DNA of 64,000 nucleotides, taken from NCBI RefSeq assembly GCF_918697925.1, contig NZ_CAKKMF010000013.1, positions 1 through 64,000 of the forward strand, in the 5' to 3' direction. Origin of the DNA: Arthrobacter sp. Bi26 (GTDB taxonomy: Bacteria; Actinomycetota; Actinomycetes; Actinomycetales; Micrococcaceae). Shown here in pieces: positions 18,293 through 28,900 of this stretch (the stretch's first letter is position 1; every line of letters begins with the position of its first letter). Position numbers and translations under genes: made by a program. The notes beneath the pieces were generated by a model. It saw nothing but the letters and a program-made list of their open reading frames with translations, made no database searches and was not told the DNA's origin.

Positions 18293-18468
18293 CTCGGGTT
18301 TTCCTGTTTTCACGAAGTTGTGGCACTCCACTAGCTGTTCGTAGACGGGATAAAGGCCCCCGTGGTGTCAGCACTGCCTTCAGTTGGAGGCGATAATGGC
18401 TTGGGAGCTCGTTGCCGCATGGTGCACACGGGCTCCCGCTGGGGAACCACGAAGTACAGGAGCAGGTC

Positions 18469-21330
18469 TTGACAGCTACAGCCACACACCGGGAACTCAA
18501 CGTCGCACCCGGTTCGGTGGTCCGTGTCCGGGACGAGGACTGGCTCGTCACCAGCGTGGAGAAATCGGTAGACGGCACCCTCGTAAGGGTCCAGGGCCTC
18601 AGCGAGCTTGTAAGGGACACCACAGCAGCCTTCTACTCCGCGCTAGACACCATCGAAGTTGTCGACCCCGCCAAGTCCAAGGTCGTGGCCGATGACACGC
18701 CAAACTACCGCCGCGCGCGCCTGTTCCTGGAGACCACCCTCCGCAAGACGCCGACACCCCAGTCGGCGGAATACCTGACTGTCTCCACCCGGATGCTGTC
18801 GCGGAACCTCAAGTACCAGCAGATCGCCGTCGCGAAGGCGCTGGATACCAAGAACATCCGCCCGCGCATCCTAATCGCAGACGCCGTGGGACTCGGCAAG
18901 ACCCTCGAGATCGGCATGATCCTCAGCGAACTCGTCAAGCGCGGCCGCGGCGAACGCATCCTCATCGTCACCCCGCGCCACGTGCTGGAGCAGATGCAGC
19001 ACGAGCTCTGGTGCCGCTTCGCTCTGCCGTTCGTTCGGCTCGACTCCGCCGGCATCCAGAAGATCCGGCAGAAACTCCCGGCCACGCGTAACCCCTTCAC
19101 CTACTACAAGCGCGCCATCATCTCGATGGATACGCTCAAAAGCCCCCGCTACCGGGCCCAGCTCGGCAAGCTGCACTGGGACGCGGTGGTCATCGACGAG
19201 GCCCACAACGTCACCAACACCCAGGCCATGAACAACGAGCTCGCGCGGGTGCTCGCGCCGAACACTGAGGCGCTCATCCTGGCCTCGGCCACCCCCCACA
19301 ACGGACGCAACGAGTCGTTTGCGGAAATCCTGCGGCTGCTGGACCCCACCGCCGTCCGCCCGGACGGCACCTTCGACCCCAAGCACGTGGAAAACCTCAT
19401 CATCCGCCGGCACCGGCACAGCCCCGAGGTCGCCCAGGAAGTCGGCGCCGACTGGGCCGAACGGGAAGAACCGGACAACCGGCTCGTGTCCGCCTCCGCG
19501 GCGGAGAACGCTATTGCCGAAGAGCTCTCAGACGTCTGGCTCTACCCCGACGGCAAGCCGGCACCGTATTCGGGCCAGAACGGCGCGCTGTTCTCCTGGC
19601 TCCTGGCCAAGGCGTTCCTCTCCAGCCCTGCCGCGCTTCTCGAAACGGTCACCGAGCGACTCAGAAAGCTCGACGCCGATTCCCCTTCCGAGGCCAATGA
19701 AACCGAAGCGCTAAAGCGGCTCAGCAACTTCGCCGAGGCGGCCAACACCGGCGACTCGGCCAAGTACACTGAGCTCGTCAGCTACCTGAAGAAAATCGGC
19801 GTCGGCAAGGGATCCGCGATGCGGGCAGTGGTTTTCGCCGAGCGAGTCGCCACGCTCAAATGGCTGCAGGAGACGCTGCCCAATGCCCTCGGCCTCAAGC
19901 CGGAAAACGTCGGCCTCCTGCACGGCGGACTCACCGACGTCGAGCAGCAAAGCATCGTGGACCAGTTCAAGCGAGGCAACAGCCCCCTGCGTGTCCTGGT
20001 CACCGGCGACGTCGCGTCCGAAGGCGTGAACCTGCATGCCGAATGCCATCATCTGATCCACTTCGACATCCCCTGGAGCCTGATCCGGATCGAACAGCGA
20101 AACGGCCGCATCGACCGGTTCGGCCAGCGCCAGAAGCCGCAGATCACCACGCTGCTCCTGAACCCGCACAACACCCGGTTTTCCGGCGACATCAAGGTCC
20201 TGACGCGTCTTATGGAACGTGAGTACGAGGCGCACACGGTCCTCAACGACGTCGCCTCCCTGATGGGGCAGTACAGCGTCAAGCAGGAGGAAGACGCCAT
20301 CCGCGACGTCCTGCTCGGCAAGAAGGACTTCGAGGACGTTGTCAGCGAGCCGGATGCCGATCCGGACTCAGGCGATCTCTGGGACTTCCTTGACTTCGAG
20401 GCCCTGAAGGACAGTGAGGAAACCGCGACCATCCCGGTCGAGAAACCGCTCGGGCTCTACTCCACGGACCTGGACTTTCTCGACGAAGCCCTCAACGAGG
20501 CCTTCGGCGATCCGCACAAGGTCCTCGGCTGGACCGTCCACGCCGGCCACGGCCTCGTCGAGCTCAACCCGCCCGCTGACCTCCAGCACCGCCTGGGCTA
20601 CCTCCCGCAGGACTACCTGTCCGAGAGGCGCGTCACCGAACGACTCAAACTCGCTACCACGGTGGACGCCGGCACCCGGGAACTGAACCGCGCCCGCGAA
20701 TCCGATGATATGAGCTGGCCCGAGGCCCACTACCTCGGCCCGCTCCACCCCGTTCTGGACTGGGCCAGCGACCGGGCCCTGTCCTCAATGTCCCGCAGCG
20801 AAGTCCTCGTGGTCCGCGGCGACGTGGACGTCGCCCAGGTCCTGCTCATGGGAACGTTGATGAACCGCCGCGGGCAGGTGGTCTCGAAAGCCTTCATCGC
20901 GGTGGACTTCCCCGACTCCGCCAATCCAGCGTTCTGTCTCTCCGAACCCCTCGAGGATCTGGGCGAGCACCTAAGCAGCATCGGCGTCGACGCCAAGGCG
21001 ACCAACCCCGGACCGGCCACGGTAAACGGGCTGCAGGCCCTGCTGCCGCAGGCGGTGGAGAGCGCCCGGCAGACCATGCAGCTGACTTTTGAAGCAGCCG
21101 CCAACTCTGCCAACCAGCGCCTGCAAGCCTGGAAGGACCGGGCCACGGGCTGGACCCAGCTGTCCTTCGACTTCGCTCAGCGGGCGGAAGTGAAAAAGCA
21201 ACGCGAGCGTGTCAGCGAGGAGCAGCGCATCGCGGAGTCGCTCGCCCCGGCCCAACGCCTGGTCCGCCCCCTCCTGATCGTCGTTCCACGCGCAACCCCT
21301 ATCGCTGTCCCGGAAGGTGCTGACCAGTAA
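18469..21330 (+). CDS. drmD: SNF2-family helicase, DrmD-like
   Basis: 953 aa. SWI2/SNF2-type ATPase: Walker A ILIADAVGLGKTLEIGMIL near 134-152, DEAH box VVIDEAHNV near 240, SATPHNGR near 272 and a helicase C domain GDVASEGVNLHAECHHLIHFD ending in QRNGRIDRFGQ near 545-556. Known DISARM class 1 loci begin with such a helicase (DrmD) next to an adenine methylase, as here. The start is TTG at 18469 with AGGAG at 18459. A 17-codon frame from ATG 18419 ends in a TGA overlapping this TTG, which could couple initiation. The stop overlaps the next ATG (TAATG). Confidence 0.82.
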   Translation: MTATATHRELNVAPGSVVRVRDEDWLVTSVEKSVDGTLVRVQGLSELVRDTTAAFYSALDTIEVVDPAKSKVVADDTPNYRRARLFLETTLRKTPTPQSAEYLTVSTRMLSRNLKYQQIAVAKALDTKNIRPRILIADAVGLGKTLEIGMILSELVKRGRGERILIVTPRHVLEQMQHELWCRFALPFVRLDSAGIQKIRQKLPATRNPFTYYKRAIISMDTLKSPRYRAQLGKLHWDAVVIDEAHNVTNTQAMNNELARVLAPNTEALILASATPHNGRNESFAEILRLLDPTAVRPDGTFDPKHVENLIIRRHRHSPEVAQEVGADWAEREEPDNRLVSASAAENAIAEELSDVWLYPDGKPAPYSGQNGALFSWLLAKAFLSSPAALLETVTERLRKLDADSPSEANETEALKRLSNFAEAANTGDSAKYTELVSYLKKIGVGKGSAMRAVVFAERVATLKWLQETLPNALGLKPENVGLLHGGLTDVEQQSIVDQFKRGNSPLRVLVTGDVASEGVNLHAECHHLIHFDIPWSLIRIEQRNGRIDRFGQRQKPQITTLLLNPHNTRFSGDIKVLTRLMEREYEAHTVLNDVASLMGQYSVKQEEDAIRDVLLGKKDFEDVVSEPDADPDSGDLWDFLDFEALKDSEETATIPVEKPLGLYSTDLDFLDEALNEAFGDPHKVLGWTVHAGHGLVELNPPADLQHRLGYLPQDYLSERRVTERLKLATTVDAGTRELNRARESDDMSWPEAHYLGPLHPVLDWASDRALSSMSRSEVLVVRGDVDVAQVLLMGTLMNRRGQVVSKAFIAVDFPDSANPAFCLSEPLEDLGEHLSSIGVDAKATNPGPATVNGLQALLPQAVESARQTMQLTFEAAANSANQRLQAWKDRATGWTQLSFDFAQRAEVKKQRERVSEEQRIAESLAPAQRLVRPLLIVVPRATPIAVPEGADQ

Positions 21331-24300
21331 TGCCGTCCTTTGATTCAATCGTTGTGGGCGAAGACTGGACTAGCGAACACTTCTTCACCACGGACTCCAC
21401 CAAGGAATCCTTCCAGGCCGAGGTCGTCAAACTCCGCAAGAACTGGGACGGGGAAGGCCAGCAAGGCCACGCCACAACCCCGACCCGCTTCGCCGAGGTC
21501 CGCGGACGCCTTCAGATCCTGCTCGCCGGGCTCTCGGAAGACCCAGCGGGTGCGTCCGAGGCCTACGCGCTGCTGCGAGGTGCCCTTGGTTTTCGGGGCA
21601 CGACGGCGGCCGTCACCTTCAAACGCGGCGGCACTGAGACGCTCGTTCCCGGCGTGTGGGCCACGGAGAACTCCGAGGTCCTGTTCGTCGAGGCCGCCCC
21701 GGCGGACGCGCTGGAAGACGTGCTGGCCACGGTGCTTCCGCTCGGGGGGGTTCTGGTGGACGGCAAAGAGCCGTCCCCGGCGCTGACGGTGGCGAAGACC
21801 GTGTCCGAGGCCTACCTTTCGGACAAGACTCCGAAATTTGTCGTGATCATGGCCGGCCGCTGGCTGGTGCTGACCGAACAGGAACGCTGGGCCGAGGGCC
21901 GCTATCTCGCCGCAGACGCGCTCTTGGTCGCGGACCGCAACGACACCAAGAAGAACGCAGAGACGGACCGGTTCCTGGCCATCTTCGGCCGGGACTCGCT
22001 CATGCCGACACCAGACGGCTCCATCTGGTGGGACGGCGTCCTCGAGGCCTCCGTCAAACACACCGTGGGCGTCTCCCAGGACCTGCGCGAAGGCATCCGC
22101 CGCTCTATCGAAATCATCGCCAACGACGTCCTGGACCGCCGACGCGCAGCAGGTCTGGGCGTCCAGGACGTGGACGGTGAGGTCCTGGCCCGCCAGTCGC
22201 TGCGGTTCCTCTACCGGATCCTCTTCCTACTCTACGCGGAGGCCTCCCCGGAGATGGGCGTCCTCCCGGTCGGAGCCGGCGAATACAACGAGGGGTACGG
22301 CCTGGACCGGCTCCGGGAGCTGACCCTGGTCAACATCCAGTCCCGGGAGTCCCGGCGTGGCACCCACATCTACGAATCCCTTGCGCAACTGTTCCACCTG
22401 GTGGACAGCGGTCACGCTCCGGCCGGGAATAACCCCTCTGCGGATGCCTCCGGCGAGAACGAAGGCCTGGTCTTCCAGCCGCTCAAGGCAGACCTCTTCC
22501 ACGATGCCGCAACGTCCCTCATCAATGACACCAAGCTCAGCAACGCCGAGCTGCAACGTGTCCTTCAACACCTGTTGCTGAGCAAGGAGGCCGCGGGCAA
22601 GGACCGCGGCTTCATTTCCTACGCGGAGCTTGGCATCAACCAGCTCGGAGCTGTCTACGAGGGCCTGATGTCCTACACGGGATTCATCGCCCCTGAGCCC
22701 CTATTCGAGGTGGCCAAAGACGGAAACCCGGTAAAAGGTTCCTGGGTTGTCCCGGTTGACCGTTCCGAGTCCATTGACGCCAAGCACTTCGTGGTGGAAG
22801 AAGACGAACGGACAGGGGAGCGCCGCCCGGTGCTTCACCCTGCAGGCTCGTTCGTCTTCCGGCTCGCCGGCCGCGAACGACAGCAGTCCGCCTCCTATTA
22901 CACGCCTGAGGTGCTGACCAAGTTCGTCGTGTCCCAGGCGCTCGAAGAGCTGCTGGACCAAAACGACCAGACGACCGCAGCCGACGACATCCTGAACCTG
23001 ACGGTCTGCGAGCCTGCCCTGGGCTCCGGCGCGTTCGCCCTGGAAGCTGTCCGCCAGCTCGCCGACGAGTACCTGAAGCGCAAACAGGATGAGTTGGACG
23101 TTCGGATTCCGTCCGATGAATACCCGCAGGAGCTCCAGAAGGTCAAGGCCCAGATCGCGCTACACCAGGTCCACGGCGTCGACCTGAACTCGACCGCCGT
23201 TGAACTCGCCGAAGTCTCGCTCTGGCTGGACACCATGGTGAAGGACCTGCAGGCGCCGTGGTTCGGGCTGCGGCTGCGCCCAGGCAACTCGCTGATCGGC
23301 GCCCGCCGGGCAACTTATTCCCGGCAGTCAGTGAATGACAAGTCTTGGCTCAAGAGCGCCCCGCAGGACGCGCCCCTAACCGGGCTCGTCGAGGCCATGA
23401 CTGCCTATAGCGATGATCCTAACGTCGTTGGTCGAATCCACCATTTCCTTCTTCCTGCCGCCGGTTGGGGCGCCGCCGTCGACGTCGACGAGGTCAAGGA
23501 CTTGGCGGTCGAAGCGCAAAGGAACCTAAAAGTATGGCGCGATAGTTTCAAGTCGAAGCCGAGCAAGATGCAGGTCGAACGCCTCGTCAACCTCGGACGC
23601 CGCGTCGAATCATTATGGAGGTTTTCCCTACGCAGGCTCCAGGTAGCTGAGTCGGAGGCCAAACGGGACATCGATTTCTTCGGTAGGACCCCTTCGGTGG
23701 TCGATTCTGTCGAGACTAGTGCCGGTATTGACACTCAGGCCCAGGCGATCACGCGCGAACAAATCGAGCAGACGCTCAACGACCCGAACGGCGCCTACCA
23801 GAGGCTTCGCCGTGTGATGGATAGCTGGAACGCGCTCTGGTTCTGGCCTCTGACCGAGCGAGCGACGGGCGGGGCAAAGCCCCCTTCGCTGGAACAATGG
23901 CTGGCGGCTCTGGAAATGATCCTTGGCCTCCAGGGCAAGGACTCGAAGATGGTGGGGCAGCAGACGGTCAGCTCGTCGTTGACGTGGGAAGAGTTGAACG
24001 ACGCCGAACGGACTGATCTTGAGTTTGCTCTGGCTTCCGATGTGGAATCTGTTAAGCAGCAACATAGCTGGCTGCAAGTTTGCGAAAGAATCGCCGCCGA
24101 CCAAGGCTTTTTCCACTGGGAACTCGACTTCGCTTCAGTGTTCGGACGTGGAGGGTTCGACTTGCAGGTCGGCAATCCCCCCTGGGTTCGACCTCGTTCT
24201 GATGAAGACGCACTCTTGGCCGAGGGCGATGCATGGTGGCAGCTAAATGACAAACCTACGCAGATAGAAATTAAGGCCAAACGAGTACAGACGCTCTCGT

Positions 24301-25949
24301 ATGAAGGTATGGTCGATTTCTTTGTAGAGAATGCCGTCACGAATCCTGTGATAACTGAGTGCATAGGCTCAGGTGCCATGTACTCCCTGCTATCGGGCCT
24401 CCAACCCGATCTCTACAGGGTTTTCATGGAACGCACATGGAGGTCGTCGGCTGAGAACGGGGTAGTTGCCTTATTGCACCCGGAGTCGCATTTCACTGAA
24501 AAGAAGGCCGCGATCCTGCGTGCAGAGGCCTACAGACGTCTCCGTCGGCACTGGCAGTTCAGTAACGCCCTAACGCTATTCGAGATTGACTCCAAGATTA
24601 CTTACGGAGTCCATGTATATGGGGCGCGTCGAGAAGCGCCGGCATTTCGTATGGCGGCTTCCCTGTATCATCCCGACACCCTGGTTCGCTCTTTGGGTCA
24701 TAACGGGGACGGAGATGTTCCCGGCCTGAAGGATTCGCATGGCAATTGGGACCAGCGGCCTCACAACGAACGGCTCATCGACGTAGATGAGGCTCTACTT
24801 GCTGTCTGGGCAGACATGCTCGACGAGCCGGGTACGCCCGCGTTGCACGCACGTATGGTTTATCCCGTGAATCGGGCCACCTCCCGGGTGCTAGAGAAAC
24901 TGAGCTCGGCCCCCCGAGTACGCGAACTTCCGCTTCGATATTCTTCTGGATGGCACGAGACAAGTGACCGACGCAAAGGCTATTTTGAGGTCGGATCGGC
25001 CAAACCCGACACTTGGGATGACGTAATTTTGCAGGGTCCACATCTGACAGTCGGAAATCCATTCTTTAAGCAGCCGCGGGAGACCATTCATAGCAACAGT
25101 GACTGGGACGAAATTGACTTGGAGTCCCTGACTCAGGATTATATTCCTCGGACCCAATTTCAGCGGGCAAAGCCGCGGAGTGAGTATGTCCGCTCCTTGC
25201 GCGATTGGGGTGAAGGACGGCGTGAGGATCAATTTGCGCGTTTGGCTTGGCGGGAGTGGGTCAAACCGACAAATGAAAGGACTCTTCAGGCTGCGTTGCT
25301 TCCGCCTGGCCCGACTCACACGTATACGGTGTGTAGCTATGGAGGACCTCAAGTATCCGAATACGAGCTTGCGTCGCTCTGTGGTTTATGGTCATCGATT
25401 ACGCTTGACTTTCTAGTCAAGTTCGCGGGATACGAGCATATGCAGCAAGCGGTGACATCAAATCTTCCCCGCGTCAGGGACGGATGGATAAAGAGAGAAC
25501 TCGCACAACGCGCAGTTCGGCTTAATGGCCTCTCTCCCGCCTATGATTCGTTCTTTGAGGCGGTCGATTTGGGCGCTTGGAGCGAGGTGGAACCATGCCT
25601 CAGCTCAGCTGAGCGTCGTCAGTTACTAGTCGAAATAGATGCACTATCTGCTATTGAGTTTGGTATATCAGAAGAAGAATTAGTCACGATATATCGTACA
25701 TTCTTCGGGGTGACTCAGAAATATGAGAAAGCAAATCTATACGATGCCAACGGGCGTAAAGTCAGTAGCAGCGTAAAAGCTAAGTATGCAAAAGTCGGGC
25801 AGAGTCTCACGCTCGAAGAACGCACCTGGACGCACCCGCAGAGCGGCGTCGAGTACGTGTTCGAGTTCCCGTTCCAGACTTTTGACCGCGAGGAAGACAT
25901 GCGGAAGGCCTACGCTCACTTCTCGAGCATGCTGGAGGCGAAGTCCTGA
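21330..25949 (+). CDS. drmMI: Large N6-adenine DNA methyltransferase, DrmMI-like
   Basis: 1539-aa Eco57I/PglX-type methylase. SAM motif I is VCEPALGSGAFALEAVRQLADEY near 554-576, followed by HGVDLNSTAVELAEVSLWLDTM near 612-633. The catalytic motif IV NPPW lies in FDLQVGNPPWVRP near 945. The long insertion between motifs and the C-terminal third should hold the target-recognition domain. In DISARM the methylase marks host DNA to protect it. The middle and later part (about 23.3-25.8 kb) is visibly less GC-rich, with more A/T-ending codons than either end, suggesting a swapped recognition module. It overlaps the genes on both sides by one nucleotide (TAATG and TGATG). Confidence 0.85.
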   Translation: MPSFDSIVVGEDWTSEHFFTTDSTKESFQAEVVKLRKNWDGEGQQGHATTPTRFAEVRGRLQILLAGLSEDPAGASEAYALLRGALGFRGTTAAVTFKRGGTETLVPGVWATENSEVLFVEAAPADALEDVLATVLPLGGVLVDGKEPSPALTVAKTVSEAYLSDKTPKFVVIMAGRWLVLTEQERWAEGRYLAADALLVADRNDTKKNAETDRFLAIFGRDSLMPTPDGSIWWDGVLEASVKHTVGVSQDLREGIRRSIEIIANDVLDRRRAAGLGVQDVDGEVLARQSLRFLYRILFLLYAEASPEMGVLPVGAGEYNEGYGLDRLRELTLVNIQSRESRRGTHIYESLAQLFHLVDSGHAPAGNNPSADASGENEGLVFQPLKADLFHDAATSLINDTKLSNAELQRVLQHLLLSKEAAGKDRGFISYAELGINQLGAVYEGLMSYTGFIAPEPLFEVAKDGNPVKGSWVVPVDRSESIDAKHFVVEEDERTGERRPVLHPAGSFVFRLAGRERQQSASYYTPEVLTKFVVSQALEELLDQNDQTTAADDILNLTVCEPALGSGAFALEAVRQLADEYLKRKQDELDVRIPSDEYPQELQKVKAQIALHQVHGVDLNSTAVELAEVSLWLDTMVKDLQAPWFGLRLRPGNSLIGARRATYSRQSVNDKSWLKSAPQDAPLTGLVEAMTAYSDDPNVVGRIHHFLLPAAGWGAAVDVDEVKDLAVEAQRNLKVWRDSFKSKPSKMQVERLVNLGRRVESLWRFSLRRLQVAESEAKRDIDFFGRTPSVVDSVETSAGIDTQAQAITREQIEQTLNDPNGAYQRLRRVMDSWNALWFWPLTERATGGAKPPSLEQWLAALEMILGLQGKDSKMVGQQTVSSSLTWEELNDAERTDLEFALASDVESVKQQHSWLQVCERIAADQGFFHWELDFASVFGRGGFDLQVGNPPWVRPRSDEDALLAEGDAWWQLNDKPTQIEIKAKRVQTLSYEGMVDFFVENAVTNPVITECIGSGAMYSLLSGLQPDLYRVFMERTWRSSAENGVVALLHPESHFTEKKAAILRAEAYRRLRRHWQFSNALTLFEIDSKITYGVHVYGARREAPAFRMAASLYHPDTLVRSLGHNGDGDVPGLKDSHGNWDQRPHNERLIDVDEALLAVWADMLDEPGTPALHARMVYPVNRATSRVLEKLSSAPRVRELPLRYSSGWHETSDRRKGYFEVGSAKPDTWDDVILQGPHLTVGNPFFKQPRETIHSNSDWDEIDLESLTQDYIPRTQFQRAKPRSEYVRSLRDWGEGRREDQFARLAWREWVKPTNERTLQAALLPPGPTHTYTVCSYGGPQVSEYELASLCGLWSSITLDFLVKFAGYEHMQQAVTSNLPRVRDGWIKRELAQRAVRLNGLSPAYDSFFEAVDLGAWSEVEPCLSSAERRQLLVEIDALSAIEFGISEEELVTIYRTFFGVTQKYEKANLYDANGRKVSSSVKAKYAKVGQSLTLEERTWTHPQSGVEYVFEFPFQTFDREEDMRKAYAHFSSMLEAKS

Positions 25950-28900
25950 TGTCAGAGCTTCTGCCCACCACCCAGGCCGGGGAACTGCGCCGCGGACTTT
26001 CCGACTACCTCGCCACTACGTTCGCGCTGACGGACGGGAACGCGCAGACCGCTATCAAGGACTTCCTGGCGGATCCGGAGCAGGGGCTTTTCAAGGGCGC
26101 CTACGTCCGGTTGCGGCTTCCCTTCGAAACGGCGGAACCTGGCTGGCGCGACTGCCTGGACTGGTACGAGGGCTTCGGACCCTACGGCCACCAGGCCAAG
26201 GCCTTCCAACGGCTCAGCAGCAAAGGCTCGGCTGGTGCACCCCGTCGCCCGGAACCCACCTTGGTAACCACCGGTACTGGCTCCGGTAAGACGGAGGCGT
26301 TCCTCTACCCGATCCTGGACCACGTGCTGCGCGCCAAGCGGGACGGCATCACCGGCATCAAGGCGCTCATCCTTTACCCGATGAACGCCCTTGCCAACGA
26401 CCAGGCCAAGCGCCTGGCCGAGCTGCTGACCACCCACGCTGAGCTGTCCGGCGTTACCGCCGGTCTCTACACCGGCCAAAAGGACACCAACCGCACTAGA
26501 GTCGCGCCGGACGGGCTCATCAATGACCGCGATGTCTTCCACCAGGACCCGCCAGACATCCTGCTGACGAACTACAAGATGCTGGACATGCTCCTGCTCC
26601 GCCACACCGACGCGCCACTTTGGCAGAAATCCGCGACCAGCCTGCAATACGTGGTGCTGGACGAATTCCACACCTACGACGGCGCACAGGGCACGGACGT
26701 CGCCATGCTGCTGCGCCGGCTCGGGCTGACCCTCAAGAGCTACTGGCCGGACGACCTGACGGGCCGTCCCCACGGTCTGGGCGAGGAAGACCGGGCCCGG
26801 CCGCTCGGCCGGGCGACACCCGTCGCCACGTCCGCAACCCTGGGCAGCAAAGGCGACCCGGACGCCATGCTCCGCTTCGCCGAGACTGTCTTCGGCGAAG
26901 TGTTCCCACCCGAGTCCGTCATTACCGAATCCCGCCTCACGGAGGAGGCATGGACAGGGCTCGGCAACAGAACCGTCCAGGGCCGGGACCTGCACGCCAT
27001 CGCCGCGGACATCACCACTACCAATAGCGCCGTCGCGGAACTGCGCGAGGCCGGCGGCGGCCCGGAAGCCGTCGTAGGGCCCATCCTGAAGACGCTCTTC
27101 GACGAACCCCCCGCTGACCTTCTGGACGCGATCCGCACGCACCCGCTGACGGCCGCCCTGCTGACGCATGCGAGCACCGCCGTCGCGCTCTCGGACCTGA
27201 CCAACGCCATCTTCCCGTCCCATTCACTGTCTGCAGAGGTGAGGCCGGACGCCGCGGAAGAATTCATCTCCCATGTCATCGCATTGCTCAGCCACATTCG
27301 CGCCCGCCACGGCAGGGGCGCCCTGACCGTGGAAACGCACCTGTGGATCCGCGAGATGTCCCGCGTGGACGCCGCCGTGGACACCTCACCGCGCTTCCGC
27401 TGGGCGGACGACGGTGTGGACCAGTCCCACGACATGTTCCTGCCAGCGCTCTATTGCCGGCACTGTGGCCGCTCAGGATGGGGTGCCGTCCTGGCCCCCA
27501 CGGGTATGGACCTGGAGCTGGACGATTCGAAGATCCGGGAGGCACGCGTAACGAACAACCCGCGCTTCCGGACCCTTATCTCGGCCGCGGCCGAGGCGGA
27601 CATCATTGAATTCCACCAGGACGGCTCGGAGCAGGTGCAGGGCCTGCACTGGCTCCACACCGTCAACCGTGGCCTCTCCTCCATGCCGCCGAAAGCGGAC
27701 AGTGCCGATCTCGCTGAGGGGCGGATCATTCCCGTCCTGATGCTCACAGGGCAGGACGCGGACGACCAGTCCAAGAAGGACGTCTGCCCGTCCTGCCTGG
27801 CCAAGGACGGCATCGCCTTCATGGGCAGCGCCATCGCCACCATGCTCTCCGTAAGTATCTCCAACCTGTTCGGCGCCGAGGGCCTGAACGACGAGGAAAA
27901 GAAGGCCCTCGTCTTCACCGACAGCGTCCAGGACGCCGCGCACCGGGCCGGATACGTCCAGTCCCGCTCCCACACCATGACGCTCCGCACCGCCCTGCGG
28001 CGCGCCCTCGGTGAGCAACCGGCCACGCTCTCGGAACTCGTGGACGCCGCGATTGGCCGCGCGGACACCCCGGGGACGCGGTACCAGCTGATCGCCCCCG
28101 AATTCGTGGACCGGCAAAGCTTCCGGCCGTTCTGGGACCCGAAGGCCTCCCCGGCGGAACGCGTCCGGGCACGGCGCTTCGCCAAACGCCGGCTGCAGTT
28201 CGACGCCCTCCTGGAGCTCGGCCTCCAGTCCCGGACCGGCCGGACACTGGAACTCACCGGGTCCCTGGCCGTCGAAACCGACGCTGGCAACCCCACCCGC
28301 ATGCTCTCCGTGGCCCGGAAGGCCTACGACTCGGCCCTCCACCAGACCATGGTCGGGGAGACCACGCCCACGCAGCAGCAGCTCCTGCAGTGGATCCGCG
28401 GCACCGTGGAAAGGGTCCGCCTCCAGGGCGGCGTCCACCACGAATGGCTCAAAGGCTACATCGCGACCGACGGCAAACGCTGGCAAATCTGGGGCGGGCG
28501 GCCCAAGGGCGAAGGCATGCCAGCGTTCCCCTCCGGCCGGCCCGCGCCGGCCTTCCCCCGGATCGGATCCGCCGCCGCAGCCACCGACAACCTGGACGGC
28601 GTCACATCCTCGGCGTCCTGGTACGCACGATGGACGGCCCGCTGCCTCGGCGTCGCCCCCGCCGACAGCGGCTACCTGGCCAAAGCACTCATCACCGCAC
28701 TCGCCGACGACGGAACCTTCGGCAGCTCGAAATCGAACTCCGGAGCCGACGTCTACTGGCTCGACCCGGAGAAGATCGTGCTCTCCGTCCCCGAGGCCGA
28801 GGATTTGGCCGCAGGACGTCACACCGTCCAGTGCAAGGTCTGCCAGGCCATCACCCCCGGAAGCCTCACTGTCATCGACCAGCTGGTCGGGGGCCCCTGC

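Noticed and set aside
18396..18695. Small + strand ORF with a GGAGG box starting at ATG 18396
   Set aside because: It runs out of frame into the DrmD gene and its sequence beyond ~20 residues is a shadow of that gene.
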